A stretch of 64,000 bases of DNA from JBJXGE01 sp046154185 (GCA_046154185.1 JBJXGE010000079.1:1-64000), one strand, 5' to 3'; numbered from the stretch's first letter, positions 18,891 through 28,521 are shown. Translations and numbers: made by a program. Notes: a model not told the origin generated them from the sequence alone.

Positions 18891-21517
18891 TGCGCGCCGC
18901 TGACATTCGCAGTAAATTCCTCGAGTTCTTTCGTCATCGCGGTCACGAGATCGTGCCTTCGAGTCCCGTCGTGCCGCACGATGATCCGACATTGTTGTTC
19001 GCCAACGCCGGCATGAACCAATTCAAGGCCGTGTTCACCGGCAAGTCGCAACGCAACAACCGGCGTGCGGCGTCCTCGCAGAAGTGCATCCGCGCGGGCG
19101 GCAAGCACAACGATTTAGAGAACGTCGGCTACACGCGACGGCATCTGACGTTTTTTGAGATGTTGGGAAATTTCTCGTTCGGCGATTACTTCAAGAGCGA
19201 AGCGTGCGCATGGGCGTGGGAGCTTGTGACGAAGGGTTATGGCCTCGATCCGGCGCAGCTCTGGGTGACGGTCTTTCGCGACGACGACGAGGCGCGCGCG
19301 ATTTGGCGTGATGAAGTCGGAGTGCCGGCGCAACGCATCGTCGGTCTCGGCGAAAAGGACAACTATTGGTCGATGGGCGACGTCGGTCCGTGCGGGCCGT
19401 GCTCGGAAATTTACATCGATCGCGGCGCCGCGCGCGCGTGCGGCCCGAGTTGCGGCCTCGGCCAATGCGAGTGCGATCGCTTTCTCGAGTTTTGGAACCT
19501 CGTGTTCATGCAGTTCGAGCAATTGCCGGGCGGCCAAAAAGTACCGCTGCCGCGTCCCAGCATCGACACCGGCATGGGGCTCGAGCGCATGACGTTTATA
19601 TTGCAAGGCGTCGAGTCGGTTTTTGACACCGACGTGCTCGCGAGTCTCGCGCGCGAAATCGCGCGGCTTACTGGGCGACCGGCGGCAAGTGGACCCGAGG
19701 GCACGCCGCACAGGGTGATCAGCGACCACATTCGAAGCTTGTCGTTCGCGATCGCGGACGGCGCCTTTCCGTCAAATGAGGAGCGCGGGTATGTGCTGCG
19801 CCGCATTCTGCGCCGTGCCGCGCGTTACGGCGCGAAGCTCGGCATGGAGCGGCCGTTCATCTACGAACTCGTCGACACGCTCGTCAAAGAGATGGGCGCG
19901 GCCTATCCAGAGCTCGTGCGGCAGAAAGAACTGATCAAGCGCCTCGTTCACAGCGAGGAAGAGCAATTCGGTCGCACGCTCAAGCAAGGCGTGGCGCGTT
20001 TCGACGACGAAGTCGCGAGCATGCGCACGTCGGGCTCGAAACTGTTTCCGGGCGCGACGGCATTTTTTCTCCACGACTCATGTGGGTTTCCGATCGATCT
20101 CACGGAACAGATGGCGCGTGAGCAAGGCTATGGGGTGGATCGGCCGCAGTTCGATACGTTGATGGCGGGGCAGCGCGAGCGATCGCGCGGACCGCGCACG
20201 TTTGATGAAGCGGTCGAAGACACGTTGGTTTCTTCCGACGAAATCACCGTCACGTCGCCGACGAAGTTCACCGGCTACCACGAATTGATGGGGAGCGGCG
20301 AAGTGTTGGCGGTCAGCGGCGACGCAACGAGACTTCGACTCATCTTGAGTGCCACGCCGTTCTACGGCGAAGGCGGCGGCCAAATGGGAGACGCCGGCCA
20401 CTTGCGGGGCGCGGGTTTCACGATCGACGTCACCAATACGACGAAGAACGAACACGGCGTTTTTGTCCATCACGGTCGCCTCGTCGATGGCGCGCTCGCC
20501 GATGTGCGCACCGGCGCGCGCGTCCGCGCCGAGGTCGGTGCTGCGCGGCGGCTCGCGATCCATCGCAATCACACCGCGACGCACTTGCTGCACGCGGCGC
20601 TCCGCACGGTGCTCGGCACGCACGTGCAACAGAAGGGTTCGCTCGTTGCGCCCGATCGTTTGCGTTTCGACTTGAGCCACTTCGCGCGCATCGGTCCCGA
20701 TGAACTCGTGAAAATCGAAGAACTCGTACAAGAGCAAGTGCTGCGCGATAGCGAACTCGTCATTAACGAGCAAGACAAGGACGTCGCCGTCGCGCGCGGC
20801 GCGATGGCTTTCTTCGGCGAGAAGTACGGCGATCGCGTGCGCGTGGTGGAGATCCCGGGCTTTTCGATCGAGCTGTGCGGCGGCGCGCACGTGCGACGCA
20901 CCGGCGAGATCGGCGGCTTCTTGATCACGACCGAGGGCTCGGTCTCCTCGGGTGTGCGGCGTATCGAGGCAATCACCGGCATCGAAAGTCTCAAGCACGC
21001 GCGCGCGAGCGACACGCAGCTTGGCGATCTCGCGACGCTCTTGAAGGTGAGTCGCGACGAGGTCGCGGCGCGCGTCGAGTCGATCATCTCCGAGAACCGC
21101 GAGCTGCGCCAAGGAAAGAAAGCGGCCCCCGCGGGCGGCGGCCCCGACCTCATCGAGTCCGCGCTCGCGCACAGCAAGTCAACGAATGGTTGCGAATTCA
21201 TCGCCGCGGCGTGGCCAAACGTACCGATCGAAGAGCTGCTGCGCGTCGCGGATGCGCTCAAGCGCCGAGCCGGTCGTCGCGTTTTCATACTCGCGAGTCC
21301 GACCGACGAAGGCGCGAGGTTCGTCGTCGGCCACTCCGACGAACTGCCGAAGAATACGATCCATGCCGGCAAGATCGCCGGCGAAGGCGCGCGCCTCCTC
21401 GGCGGCGGCGGCGGCGGCCGCCCCGATCTCGCCCAAGCCGGCGGCAAGGACGCCGCGAAACTGCCCGAAGCGCTGAAGCACATGCTCGCGCTCGCGGAGA
21501 GCGCGGTTGCGAAGTGA
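18890..21517 (+). CDS. alaS: Alanyl-tRNA synthetase
   Basis: Class II aminoacyl-tRNA synthetase charging tRNA-Ala. The aminoacylation core begins RSKFLEFFRHRGHEIVPSSP with motif 1 and contains GAGLERM-like TGMGLERM. The editing domain has the zinc motifs HTATHLLH (about residue 560) and CGGAH (about 661). A short C-Ala domain follows with a glycine-rich GGGGGGRPDLAQAGG tail. At 875 residues it is full length. The ATG was chosen at the TAATG overlap with thpR; the open frame upstream of it overlaps thpR. Confidence 0.97.
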   Translation: MRAADIRSKFLEFFRHRGHEIVPSSPVVPHDDPTLLFANAGMNQFKAVFTGKSQRNNRRAASSQKCIRAGGKHNDLENVGYTRRHLTFFEMLGNFSFGDYFKSEACAWAWELVTKGYGLDPAQLWVTVFRDDDEARAIWRDEVGVPAQRIVGLGEKDNYWSMGDVGPCGPCSEIYIDRGAARACGPSCGLGQCECDRFLEFWNLVFMQFEQLPGGQKVPLPRPSIDTGMGLERMTFILQGVESVFDTDVLASLAREIARLTGRPAASGPEGTPHRVISDHIRSLSFAIADGAFPSNEERGYVLRRILRRAARYGAKLGMERPFIYELVDTLVKEMGAAYPELVRQKELIKRLVHSEEEQFGRTLKQGVARFDDEVASMRTSGSKLFPGATAFFLHDSCGFPIDLTEQMAREQGYGVDRPQFDTLMAGQRERSRGPRTFDEAVEDTLVSSDEITVTSPTKFTGYHELMGSGEVLAVSGDATRLRLILSATPFYGEGGGQMGDAGHLRGAGFTIDVTNTTKNEHGVFVHHGRLVDGALADVRTGARVRAEVGAARRLAIHRNHTATHLLHAALRTVLGTHVQQKGSLVAPDRLRFDLSHFARIGPDELVKIEELVQEQVLRDSELVINEQDKDVAVARGAMAFFGEKYGDRVRVVEIPGFSIELCGGAHVRRTGEIGGFLITTEGSVSSGVRRIEAITGIESLKHARASDTQLGDLATLLKVSRDEVAARVESIISENRELRQGKKAAPAGGGPDLIESALAHSKSTNGCEFIAAAWPNVPIEELLRVADALKRRAGRRVFILASPTDEGARFVVGHSDELPKNTIHAGKIAGEGARLLGGGGGGRPDLAQAGGKDAAKLPEALKHMLALAESAVAK

Positions 21518-21528
21518 CGCGGACGGTG

Positions 21529-21589
21529 CTTGGTTCGGCGCTTTCACGGATCGTCTAAGCTTCATTTCGGTCCTGCGCCCCGAACCAAG
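21529..21589. repeat. 10-bp inverted repeat after alaS
   Basis: cttggttcgg (21529-21538) is exactly complementary to ccgaaccaag (21580-21589), 41 bases apart. No U-run follows, so it is not a classic terminator. It may still fold in the transcript. Confidence 0.35.
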
Positions 21590-21654
21590 ACTCGCGTAGA
21601 ACTCGCGACAGCACGAGGCGAACTCGCGCCTGACCGTGAAATCAAGACAAATGC

Positions 21655-21682
21655 TTGAGGCGCTACATCCGCGAGATATGCT
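21655..21682 (+). promoter_or_regulatory. Candidate sigma70-type promoter of the repeat-preceded surface gene
   Basis: TTGAGG and TATGCT are separated by 16 bases, 53 bases before the ATG at 21735. Four of six bases match the consensus in the -10 box. Read by eye only. Confidence 0.3.
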
Positions 21683-21737
21683 GAGCCGCGTGCTTCGAAC
21701 TTTCTCGTTAGAAGGTTTTTCAGAAAGGAATATTATG

Positions 21738-21780
21738 CTGCGTCACTGCGTCACTGCGTCACTGCGTCACTGCGTCACTG
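21738..21780 (+). repeat. Octanucleotide tandem repeat, (cgtcactg)x5, in the start region of a surface-protein gene
   Basis: Five perfect copies of cgtcactg occupy 21741-21780, preceded by a partial copy (ctg). They start three bases after an ATG (21735) that has the ribosome site AAAGGAA. Because the unit is 8 bp, each gain or loss of a copy changes the reading frame. With five copies the ATG frame stops at 21890 and does not reach the downstream gene. With six or with three copies the ATG would enter that frame and add a complete signal peptide. This is the architecture of a slipped-strand phase-variation switch. Confidence 0.9.
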
Positions 21781-21810
21781 GCAACGCGGACCTTTTGCGC
21801 GCCGAGCGTT

Positions 21811-24369
21811 TTGATCTTTGTACTCGTGGCACTGAATGCCCCAGCCCTGGCGGCGGGCGAACTGTACCGCATTCGCGTGGTCGGGCCTGAATCCGCGCTG
21901 CCCGGCGAGATGATTTCGGTTCGCGTGGTCGCCGACGCGACCTCATATCCGGACACTACGCTTCCCGCGCGACAAATCCAGGGCTTCGGGTTCTCTTTGG
22001 CCATTCCGAATTCCATGCAAATTGCTGGCGTCTCTTGGGGCTCTGATGTCAACGAAGTCGCCTCTGGCGGAAGCTATGGTTGGCAACCTGGGCCATCGCA
22101 CTGGACATTCGGTGCGACGTGCACGTTGCCGGTGGCGCTGCCGAACGGTCTCAATCTCGAACTCGTGCGGCTAGACGTCGCAGTCGATGGCGCGACCGAA
22201 TGGGGTTCCACTTGTTCGATCTCAATCGATGACGTCGTCGACCCGTTGTTTCTCACGACGGGCGGACCGATTGCACCCCACATACGCAACGCGACCGTGA
22301 TGATCGGATTTTCGACGGAATGCGAGAGTGAATTTCCTGAACCGACTGCGGAGGAAATCAGCACGGAGCAGTCCGAGTCCACAGGCGCTGTGAGTGGTCA
22401 AGGTGAGGGAGCAGGCGCCGGACCGGAAGGTACCGGCTATCCATCGGGAACGGTGTACTGCAACTGGGAGACGAAAGGGTATTTGCCCGGGAAGCCACAG
22501 TACAACGTGGTCTCTTGCTGCGAAGTGTTGGGTCTACAAGCTACCATAGATCAGGCTATTGCTTCGGTTCAGGATACCGTGGTGCTTGTCGAGCCTGGCA
22601 GCTATGGAAGCCTCGTCATCGATTTGGCGGGTCTCCAAGCGCATGTCATCGTCGCGTCAGAGGGTGGTCCTGAAGTCACCCAGATCACCGGCATTGGCCT
22701 CGTCCCGGCCGTCGAGATCTTTGGTGTCCCGACTGGCGGCTCGCCGCGTTTTACGTTCGGCTGGCACCAGGCCGATGAGATCGACGCGCTCTCGCCGTTT
22801 GACGGCGGATCTTCAGCGGCAGTGCGCGGCTGGCAGGGTTTTGAGGTTACGAGCGGCCTGCGGGGAGTGGTCGTTCACGATAATATTCTCGGCGTCAATC
22901 CGCTCGTTGAGATCCGGGGTTGTTACATCCACGATAACAACGGCACATCTGCGATTCTCGAGGGTGCGAACGTTTTTCTGTTCAATTGCGGGCACGTCGA
23001 TGTGATTTCAAATGACATCTCGGATTCGCAGGCACGCGACCGCGGCGCTGGCATCTCGATTACGGATCCCTACCGCGGGTCCAAGATCACGATCGCTAAG
23101 AACTACATCCATGACAATGTCTGCACTGGAGAGTTTTCGGACACCCAGGGTGGCGGCATCTTCGCGAGTGACATCGATACGGATATTTGCCGGAACTTTA
23201 TCTACCGTAACGAGGCCGTGCAGGGCGCCGGCATTTTTGTGAGTTTTACTGAAGGCACCCGCACGTTCTATGTCGAGGCGAATGACGTCCGCGATAACGT
23301 GCCGTCGGAGGCGGACCCCAGTCAAACGTATCGAGGCGGAGGCATATCGATCGAAGCGGCGCCGGGCGCATTTTCGAGTAACTGGGCCTTCGGCCTCGTG
23401 CGAAATCGGGTGTTCGGAAATGGTAAACGCGTCTTTTCGGAGCGAATCGTCGCCGAGGGCGGAGGCGTGTTCTTGAATATTGACTTCGCTGACAGCCTCG
23501 GACCATTCGGCATTTTGGGAGAAACTACGGCGGGACAGTTATTCGTCGGCAATGCCATCTATCAGAACACCGCTGTCTCGCGCGGTGGAGGTTTGACTTT
23601 TGGCGGTCGCTCCGATTTCGGCGTGGCGCCTATCCTGTTCACGACGAATACGATTTGGGAAAACGTCCTGGTCGCTGGAATTCTAGGGTGGGGACTTTTC
23701 GTGCCCAGCGCTGGTGGCGATAACACTTTTTCCAGTAGTAACATTATTCACGATCATGAGGACTCGGGACCCACGGACGAGGAGGACTGGTACGCCGAAG
23801 TCGGATCCACGTTCGATCCCCTCAAGTCTTCTCGTACACCCGATTGCGCGCCACCATCCCTCGTCGACTTGTTCGGCCCTCCGCCCACAAGTAGCGTTAT
23901 GCCCTCGCTGGTGGAAAACATCGCGGAGCGTCGAACCTACTGCCGGCAGCTCAATACTTCGGAGACCATCGACAATGCCCCAGTACTCTACGAGCCGGAC
24001 CATCCACGATTGGGCGTCGACTTCGACGATCAACCGCGCATCTTCGGAGTGGGTATGGACATCGGCGCAGATGAGTTCTTTGTCCTCGACTTCCGCCGCG
24101 GCGATGCAAACGACGATGGCGGGTTCAATATCGCGGACGCCATCTGGATCTTAGGCTCGCTTTTCATACCGGGCACGCCCGGTCTCCTGTGTCTTGACGC
24201 CGCCGACGTGAATGACGACGGCGCCGTCAACATCGCCGACGCAGTGTTCGCGCTCAACGCGTTGTTCGTTCCCGGCGCTCCGCAGCCTCCGCCGCCAACG
24301 CCGCCGAACTGTGGGCTCGATCCAACGCTCGAGGTCATTGACTGTAACGAACACGCTAGCTGCCCGTGA
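21811..24369 (+). CDS. Secreted parallel beta-helix protein with C-terminal dockerin-like repeats; frame OFF at the 8-bp repeat
   Basis: Large extracellular protein. The first ~170 residues form a cohesin-like beta domain (ELYRIRVVGPESALPGEMISV). Residues ~230-690 are a right-handed parallel beta-helix with repeated N-x-I-x-D-N coils such as GCYIHDNNGTS and KNYIHDNVC. A pair of calcium-binding dockerin/EF-hand-like repeats follows (DANDDGGFNIADAIW and DVNDDGAVNIADAVF), and the protein ends in a CGLDPT...CP tail. In this frame only a TTG (21811) is available, giving a signal peptide without its basic n-region (IFVLVALNAPALAAG). The better start is ATG 21735, which is out of frame by one repeat unit. 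Probable ON form: start MLRHCVTASL... through LIFVLVALNAPALAA. It overlaps the next gene by one base (TGATG). Confidence 0.8.
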   Translation: MIFVLVALNAPALAAGELYRIRVVGPESALPGEMISVRVVADATSYPDTTLPARQIQGFGFSLAIPNSMQIAGVSWGSDVNEVASGGSYGWQPGPSHWTFGATCTLPVALPNGLNLELVRLDVAVDGATEWGSTCSISIDDVVDPLFLTTGGPIAPHIRNATVMIGFSTECESEFPEPTAEEISTEQSESTGAVSGQGEGAGAGPEGTGYPSGTVYCNWETKGYLPGKPQYNVVSCCEVLGLQATIDQAIASVQDTVVLVEPGSYGSLVIDLAGLQAHVIVASEGGPEVTQITGIGLVPAVEIFGVPTGGSPRFTFGWHQADEIDALSPFDGGSSAAVRGWQGFEVTSGLRGVVVHDNILGVNPLVEIRGCYIHDNNGTSAILEGANVFLFNCGHVDVISNDISDSQARDRGAGISITDPYRGSKITIAKNYIHDNVCTGEFSDTQGGGIFASDIDTDICRNFIYRNEAVQGAGIFVSFTEGTRTFYVEANDVRDNVPSEADPSQTYRGGGISIEAAPGAFSSNWAFGLVRNRVFGNGKRVFSERIVAEGGGVFLNIDFADSLGPFGILGETTAGQLFVGNAIYQNTAVSRGGGLTFGGRSDFGVAPILFTTNTIWENVLVAGILGWGLFVPSAGGDNTFSSSNIIHDHEDSGPTDEEDWYAEVGSTFDPLKSSRTPDCAPPSLVDLFGPPPTSSVMPSLVENIAERRTYCRQLNTSETIDNAPVLYEPDHPRLGVDFDDQPRIFGVGMDIGADEFFVLDFRRGDANDDGGFNIADAIWILGSLFIPGTPGLLCLDAADVNDDGAVNIADAVFALNALFVPGAPQPPPPTPPNCGLDPTLEVIDCNEHASCP

Positions 24370-26012
24370 TGAAAAAAATCACGAAGCTTCTGACGCAAAG
24401 CGTAGCGACTCTCGGCTTGTTGGCTCATGGGTTGTTTGCCCAGGAGCCGCAAGCCGGCTGGCCGGTCGTTTCGCCACCTCCCGGCGGGCCGTGGGCGTTT
24501 CATTCGATGTCGATGGGCGATCTCGATTCAGATGGGCTCTTGGAAGTCATCGGATATCAAATTGCTCAGTGCCGCTCGTGGGCCTTTGACGGCGATGGAT
24601 CGCACATTGCGTCGTGGTTGTTTACACCAGGGACGATGTTTTGCCCGGGAACTCAAGAATTCTTACACATTGGCGACATCACCGGAGATGGAGTTCCGGA
24701 AGTCCTGTTCTTGGGATCTTCCGAAAACCACGTCCTCTTCGCGCTCGATAGATTTGGTCAAGGCATCCCTGGCTGGCCCGTGGTCGTCGGCGGGCCCGGC
24801 GCCGTCGGCCACGAAATCGGTCGCGTCGTGCTCGCGGATCTGAATGGTGACGACGTGCTGGAAGTCATCGTTCAGGACCGCGGATTCGGCTACGCCAGCA
24901 AGCTCTGGGTCTACGACGGCCAAGGGAACGTCCTGCCGGGCTGGCCGGTCGACTTCGACCTTCTGCTCGCCGGGCTCGCAGTCGGCGATCTCGAATTTGA
25001 TGGCGTGCCGGAGATAGTCGTGTCGATTGCGGACGGTTTTGATCCGTGGATTGGCCCGCAGCCGATCTACGTGCTGGGGCCCGATGGCGCCGTACGCGAT
25101 GGTTGGCCCGTCACCATCGTGGGCGGCGATGGACCTCGAGTTCTGATCAACGTCACGATCGCCGACCTCGATGGCGACTATTCGTGCGAGATCTTCGGCA
25201 CTGGCCCGGATGCGTTTTACGCGCTCGATGCGAGCGGTGAGCTGCGGTTCTGGATGTTCAATTTTCCGTATGTCGTTCCGCCCGCGGTCGGCGACCTCGA
25301 CGGCGATGGGACGCTCGAAATACTTGTGCCGAGCAACGGCTTGACGTTGATGAGTTCCGAAGGTTCCATCATGGCCCAGATCCCGGGAGATGCGGCGTAC
25401 ACATTCTATAACGGTCTCAACATCGGTGACCTGGATGGCGACGGCGTCTGCGAGATCGGGGCGCGCTCCATCGCGCCACCCGCCATGTGCTGGTTCGACA
25501 GCGAGCTCGAGCCGCTGCCGGGGTGGCCGAGGCCGATCTCGCCGGGCGCAGCGACGCCACCGCGCTACGTCATCGGCTTGACGGATCTTGACGGCGACGG
25601 CGACCTCGAGAGCATCTACCCGAATGACGGCGTCATCGAAGCCTGGGACTTCCCAAACCCAAACGGCCCGACCCGCGTCGAATGGGGAAGCTACTACCAC
25701 GACCCGCAGCGCACCGGCTTTTACCACTCGAACAACTACCCCGGCCCGCGCTTCCTGCGTGGCGACGTCGACGTTAACGGCACGATCGATCTCGGCGACG
25801 CGTGCCAAGGGCTGCGCTACTTGTTTCAGGGCATCGCGCATAGTTGCCCCGCTCGAATCGACTTCGACGGCGACGCCGTGGTCGACATCTGCGATGTCGT
25901 GAGCCAGCTTCAGTACACGTTTCTCGGGGGCCCTCCACCGAGCGCGCCTTTCCCGAACTGTCGCGAAGTCAAAGGCGAGCCACTCCCGTGCGCAAGGCAG
26001 GCGTGCCCTTAG
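24369..26012 (+). CDS. Secreted FG-GAP/VCBS beta-propeller protein with dockerin-like tail
   Basis: A signal peptide (MKKITKLLTQSV...GLFAQ) is followed by about seven propeller blades. Each has a calcium-type loop such as GDLDSDGLLEV, GDITGDGVPEV, ADLNGDDVLEV, GDLDGDGTLEI or TDLDGDGDLES. Blades alternate with the repeated phrase GWPV. From about residue 455 there are two dockerin-like segments (GDVDVNGTIDLGDA and DFDGDAVVDICDV), then a C-terminal CARQACP tail like that of the upstream neighbour. The ATG overlaps the upstream stop (TGATG), so translation depends on, or is coupled to, the repeat-controlled gene. An extracellular or surface location is inferred; no enzymatic domain is visible. 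Confidence 0.82.
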   Translation: MKKITKLLTQSVATLGLLAHGLFAQEPQAGWPVVSPPPGGPWAFHSMSMGDLDSDGLLEVIGYQIAQCRSWAFDGDGSHIASWLFTPGTMFCPGTQEFLHIGDITGDGVPEVLFLGSSENHVLFALDRFGQGIPGWPVVVGGPGAVGHEIGRVVLADLNGDDVLEVIVQDRGFGYASKLWVYDGQGNVLPGWPVDFDLLLAGLAVGDLEFDGVPEIVVSIADGFDPWIGPQPIYVLGPDGAVRDGWPVTIVGGDGPRVLINVTIADLDGDYSCEIFGTGPDAFYALDASGELRFWMFNFPYVVPPAVGDLDGDGTLEILVPSNGLTLMSSEGSIMAQIPGDAAYTFYNGLNIGDLDGDGVCEIGARSIAPPAMCWFDSELEPLPGWPRPISPGAATPPRYVIGLTDLDGDGDLESIYPNDGVIEAWDFPNPNGPTRVEWGSYYHDPQRTGFYHSNNYPGPRFLRGDVDVNGTIDLGDACQGLRYLFQGIAHSCPARIDFDGDAVVDICDVVSQLQYTFLGGPPPSAPFPNCREVKGEPLPCARQACP

Positions 26013-26143
26013 ATCAACGGACGGTGCGACGTCTCCGTCGCCGAATCGATACCTGCGTCCGGTCAACGCTAGTTGGTACCGGCGTCGAACTACGGATCCC
26101 GCGAACTTCACCGCAAGACTTGTCGCGCGTGCCCATGCCGCTG

Positions 26144-26172
26144 TTGACGGTCCCGCCGCGTTTCCCTAACAT
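26144..26172 (+). promoter_or_regulatory. Candidate sigma70-type promoter for the rpmF-plsX-fab cluster
   Basis: TTGACG, 17 bases, then TAACAT. The -35 matches five of six consensus bases, the -10 four of six, and spacing is ideal. It is 108 bases before rpmF in an otherwise featureless 268-base gap. Confidence 0.45.
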
Positions 26173-26280
26173 GCCCCGCTTCGCAACGGACCGCCCGAGA
26201 CGCTCCGTCACGTGTGGCGGTGGTTCGTGACTGCGGGTTTCGGAGTGAGTTCGTGATAGAGAGAACGAGAGCAGAATCGC

Positions 26281-26463
26281 ATGGCAGTTCCACAGCGCCG
26301 AACCGGCAAGGCGCGCAAGCGTAAGCGCCGGGCGCATCATGCTATGGTCGAGGTCCAGCGGACGCGTTGCACACGCTGCAAAGCATTCACCTTGCCGCAC
26401 TCCATTTGTGAAAACTGCGGCTACTATCGTGGTCGCGCATTGATACAAGTCGAGGAAATCTAG
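26281..26463 (+). CDS. rpmF: 50S ribosomal protein L32
   Basis: Small ribosomal protein of 60 residues, the usual length. It starts AVPQRRTGKARKRKRRAHHA and has a four-cysteine zinc ribbon, CTRCKAFTLPHSICENCG. It is located just before plsX, as in very many bacteria, but the usual upstream partner yceD is missing. It leads the fatty-acid synthesis cluster, tying ribosome supply to lipid synthesis. Confidence 0.97.
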   Translation: MAVPQRRTGKARKRKRRAHHAMVEVQRTRCTRCKAFTLPHSICENCGYYRGRALIQVEEI

Positions 26464-26503
26464 GCCCCGGCAGAGTAACCTGAGCCCCGATAAGGGACGC
26501 CCT

Positions 26504-27541
26504 ATGTCACGCATAGCCGTCGATGCCATGGGCGGAGACCACGGACCGGCGGTCGTGGTGGATGGCATCGTCGAGGCGGCTCAACGCTTCGCGCAGCATC
26601 ACATCATCGTGCTGGGAGACGAACCACAACTCCAAGCCGAATTCAGCCGTCACGCCACGCGACCCTCGAACATCGAAATCATGCACGCGGCGGAAGTCGT
26701 CGCAATGCACGACTCGCCGGTCGACGCGCTGCGGCGCAAGCCCGATTCGTCGATGCGCAAGATGATCAGCCTCGTCAAGCAAGGCGGCTGCGACGCCGCG
26801 TTTTCGACCGGCAACACGGGCGCGATGGTCGCCGGTTCCACGATGTTGCTCGGACTCTTGCCCGGCGTGCGACGTTCTGGGATCGCGATTCCGATGCCGA
26901 CCGGCGACAAGCCCGTGATCTTGGTCGACGTCGGCGCGAACGTGGAATGCAAGGCGGCGCATCTCTATCAGTACGGTTTGATGGCGGCTGTCTACGCCGA
27001 GCGCGTCTTCGGCGTGAAGTCGCCCGCGGTCGGCCTCCTCAACGTCGGCGAAGAAGAGGGCAAGGGCAACCAGCTCGTGAAGGAAACGCGCGAGCTGTTC
27101 AAAGCGTCGCGGCAAGTTCGTTATTTCGGCAACGTGGAAGGCGACGACATTTTTCGCGGCGAATGCGATGTCGTCGTTTGCGATGGCTTTGTCGGCAACA
27201 TCGTTTTGAAGACGGCCGAGGGCATCAGCGAGTTGCTGATGACAAAGGTCGGCGAGCTCCTGAAATCCGTTGCGACCGCGGCCGCCGCCGCGGGTGGCGC
27301 GAACGCCAGCACCGCGAGCGGGCTCCGCGATACATTCAAGAAACTCGCGGCGCGCTACGACTACGCCGAGTACGGCGGGGCGCCGCTCCTCGGCGTGAAC
27401 GGCATCGTGCTCATCGGCCACGGGCGCTCGAATGCGCGCGCGGTCGTGAACGCGATCGCCTATGCGGGCAAGATGGTCGCGGCGGGACTCAATCAGGCGC
27501 TCACCGCCGTCGTTGCCGAATCCGGAGTCGCGGCTTCCTGA
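26504..27541 (+). CDS. plsX: Phosphate acyltransferase PlsX
   Basis: Converts acyl-ACP to acyl-phosphate, the donor for the first step of phospholipid synthesis. Typical start RIAVDAMGGDHGPAVVVDG, with CDAAFSTGNTGAMVAGS and the motif VGEEEGKGNQLVKE. The 345 residues are normal. AAGGGA precedes the ATG. It lies 40 bases after rpmF and 44 bases before fabD, in a conserved operon order. Confidence 0.97.
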   Translation: MSRIAVDAMGGDHGPAVVVDGIVEAAQRFAQHHIIVLGDEPQLQAEFSRHATRPSNIEIMHAAEVVAMHDSPVDALRRKPDSSMRKMISLVKQGGCDAAFSTGNTGAMVAGSTMLLGLLPGVRRSGIAIPMPTGDKPVILVDVGANVECKAAHLYQYGLMAAVYAERVFGVKSPAVGLLNVGEEEGKGNQLVKETRELFKASRQVRYFGNVEGDDIFRGECDVVVCDGFVGNIVLKTAEGISELLMTKVGELLKSVATAAAAAGGANASTASGLRDTFKKLAARYDYAEYGGAPLLGVNGIVLIGHGRSNARAVVNAIAYAGKMVAAGLNQALTAVVAESGVAAS

Positions 27542-27585
27542 GATTTCGCGAGCGTTTTCTTCGCCGACCTAGAAAGCGACACTGC

Positions 27586-28521
27586 ATGTCAACCCGCGCG
27601 ATTCTGTTTCCGGGTCAAGGCGCGCAATTCGTCGGCATGTCGGCTGCGCTCATCGAGCGCTGTCCCGAGACCCGCGCGATGTTTGATGCCGCGAGTCGCC
27701 TGCTGGATCTCGACCTCTGGCAGGTGACCACGTCGGGCCCGGAAGAATTGTTGAACTCGACCGCGGTCAGTCAACCGGCGATCTTTGTCGTGTCGCTCGC
27801 TGTCGTGCGCGCGATCGAACGCGCGGGCGGTACGCCGCGACTCGCGGCGGCGGCGGTCGCCGGACTTTCGCTTGGCGAATACTCCGCGCTCGTTTACGCC
27901 GGCGCGATCGATTTCGAGATCGCGCTCGAAGTCGTCGTCCAGCGCGGGCGCTTCATGCAGGAGGCTTGCGATCGGACGCCCGGCGGCATGACGTCGTTGA
28001 TCGGCCTTGAACGCGCGCAGGTCCAGGCGCTCGTCGAGGAAGTGCGCGAACTCGGCGTCATCGCCGTTGCCAACGTCAATGCCGACAACCAAATCGTCGT
28101 GTCGGGCGAGCGCGCGCCGCTCGATCGCATCGCGACGCTCGCGCCCGAGCGCGGCGCGAAGCGGGTCGTGCCGCTCAAGGTCGCGGGGGCGTATCACTCT
28201 CCGCTCATGTCGAGCGCGAGCTCGCAGCTGCGCCCATTTTTGGAGCGTGCGCAAATTCGACCGCCGCGGCTGCCGTTCTACCAAAACGTGACTGCGCAGC
28301 CGGAAACGCGCCCGGAGCAGATTCGCGCTGGCTTGTTAAAGCAGATCGAAGCGCCCGTGTTGTGGGCGCCGACTCTGAAAGCGATGTTGGCGACCGGCGT
28401 CACGGATTTCCTCGAGGTCGGGCCGGGCCGCGTCCTCGCTGGTCTCGCGAAACAAATCGACAAACGCTTGCCGGTCACATCGCTCTTGAGCGCTGAATCC
28501 GTGGCTGAATTCCTAGCGTAG
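27586..28521 (+). CDS. fabD: Malonyl-CoA:ACP transacylase
   Basis: Loads malonate onto acyl carrier protein for chain extension. It starts ILFPGQGAQFVGM; the nucleophile is Ser95 in GLSLGEYSAL, with the catalytic His in KVAGAYHSPLM (about 203). Gln of GQGAQ forms the oxyanion hole. At 311 residues it is complete. The frame upstream overlaps plsX and has no similarity, so the ATG at 27586 was chosen, though its ribosome site is weak. Confidence 0.96.
   Translation: MSTRAILFPGQGAQFVGMSAALIERCPETRAMFDAASRLLDLDLWQVTTSGPEELLNSTAVSQPAIFVVSLAVVRAIERAGGTPRLAAAAVAGLSLGEYSALVYAGAIDFEIALEVVVQRGRFMQEACDRTPGGMTSLIGLERAQVQALVEEVRELGVIAVANVNADNQIVVSGERAPLDRIATLAPERGAKRVVPLKVAGAYHSPLMSSASSQLRPFLERAQIRPPRLPFYQNVTAQPETRPEQIRAGLLKQIEAPVLWAPTLKAMLATGVTDFLEVGPGRVLAGLAKQIDKRLPVTSLLSAESVAEFLA

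Noticed and set aside
21636..21890. Short protein read from the upstream ATG through the octanucleotide repeat
   Set aside because: It is only the out-of-phase reading of the repeat and of the following surface gene; it has no similarity of its own.
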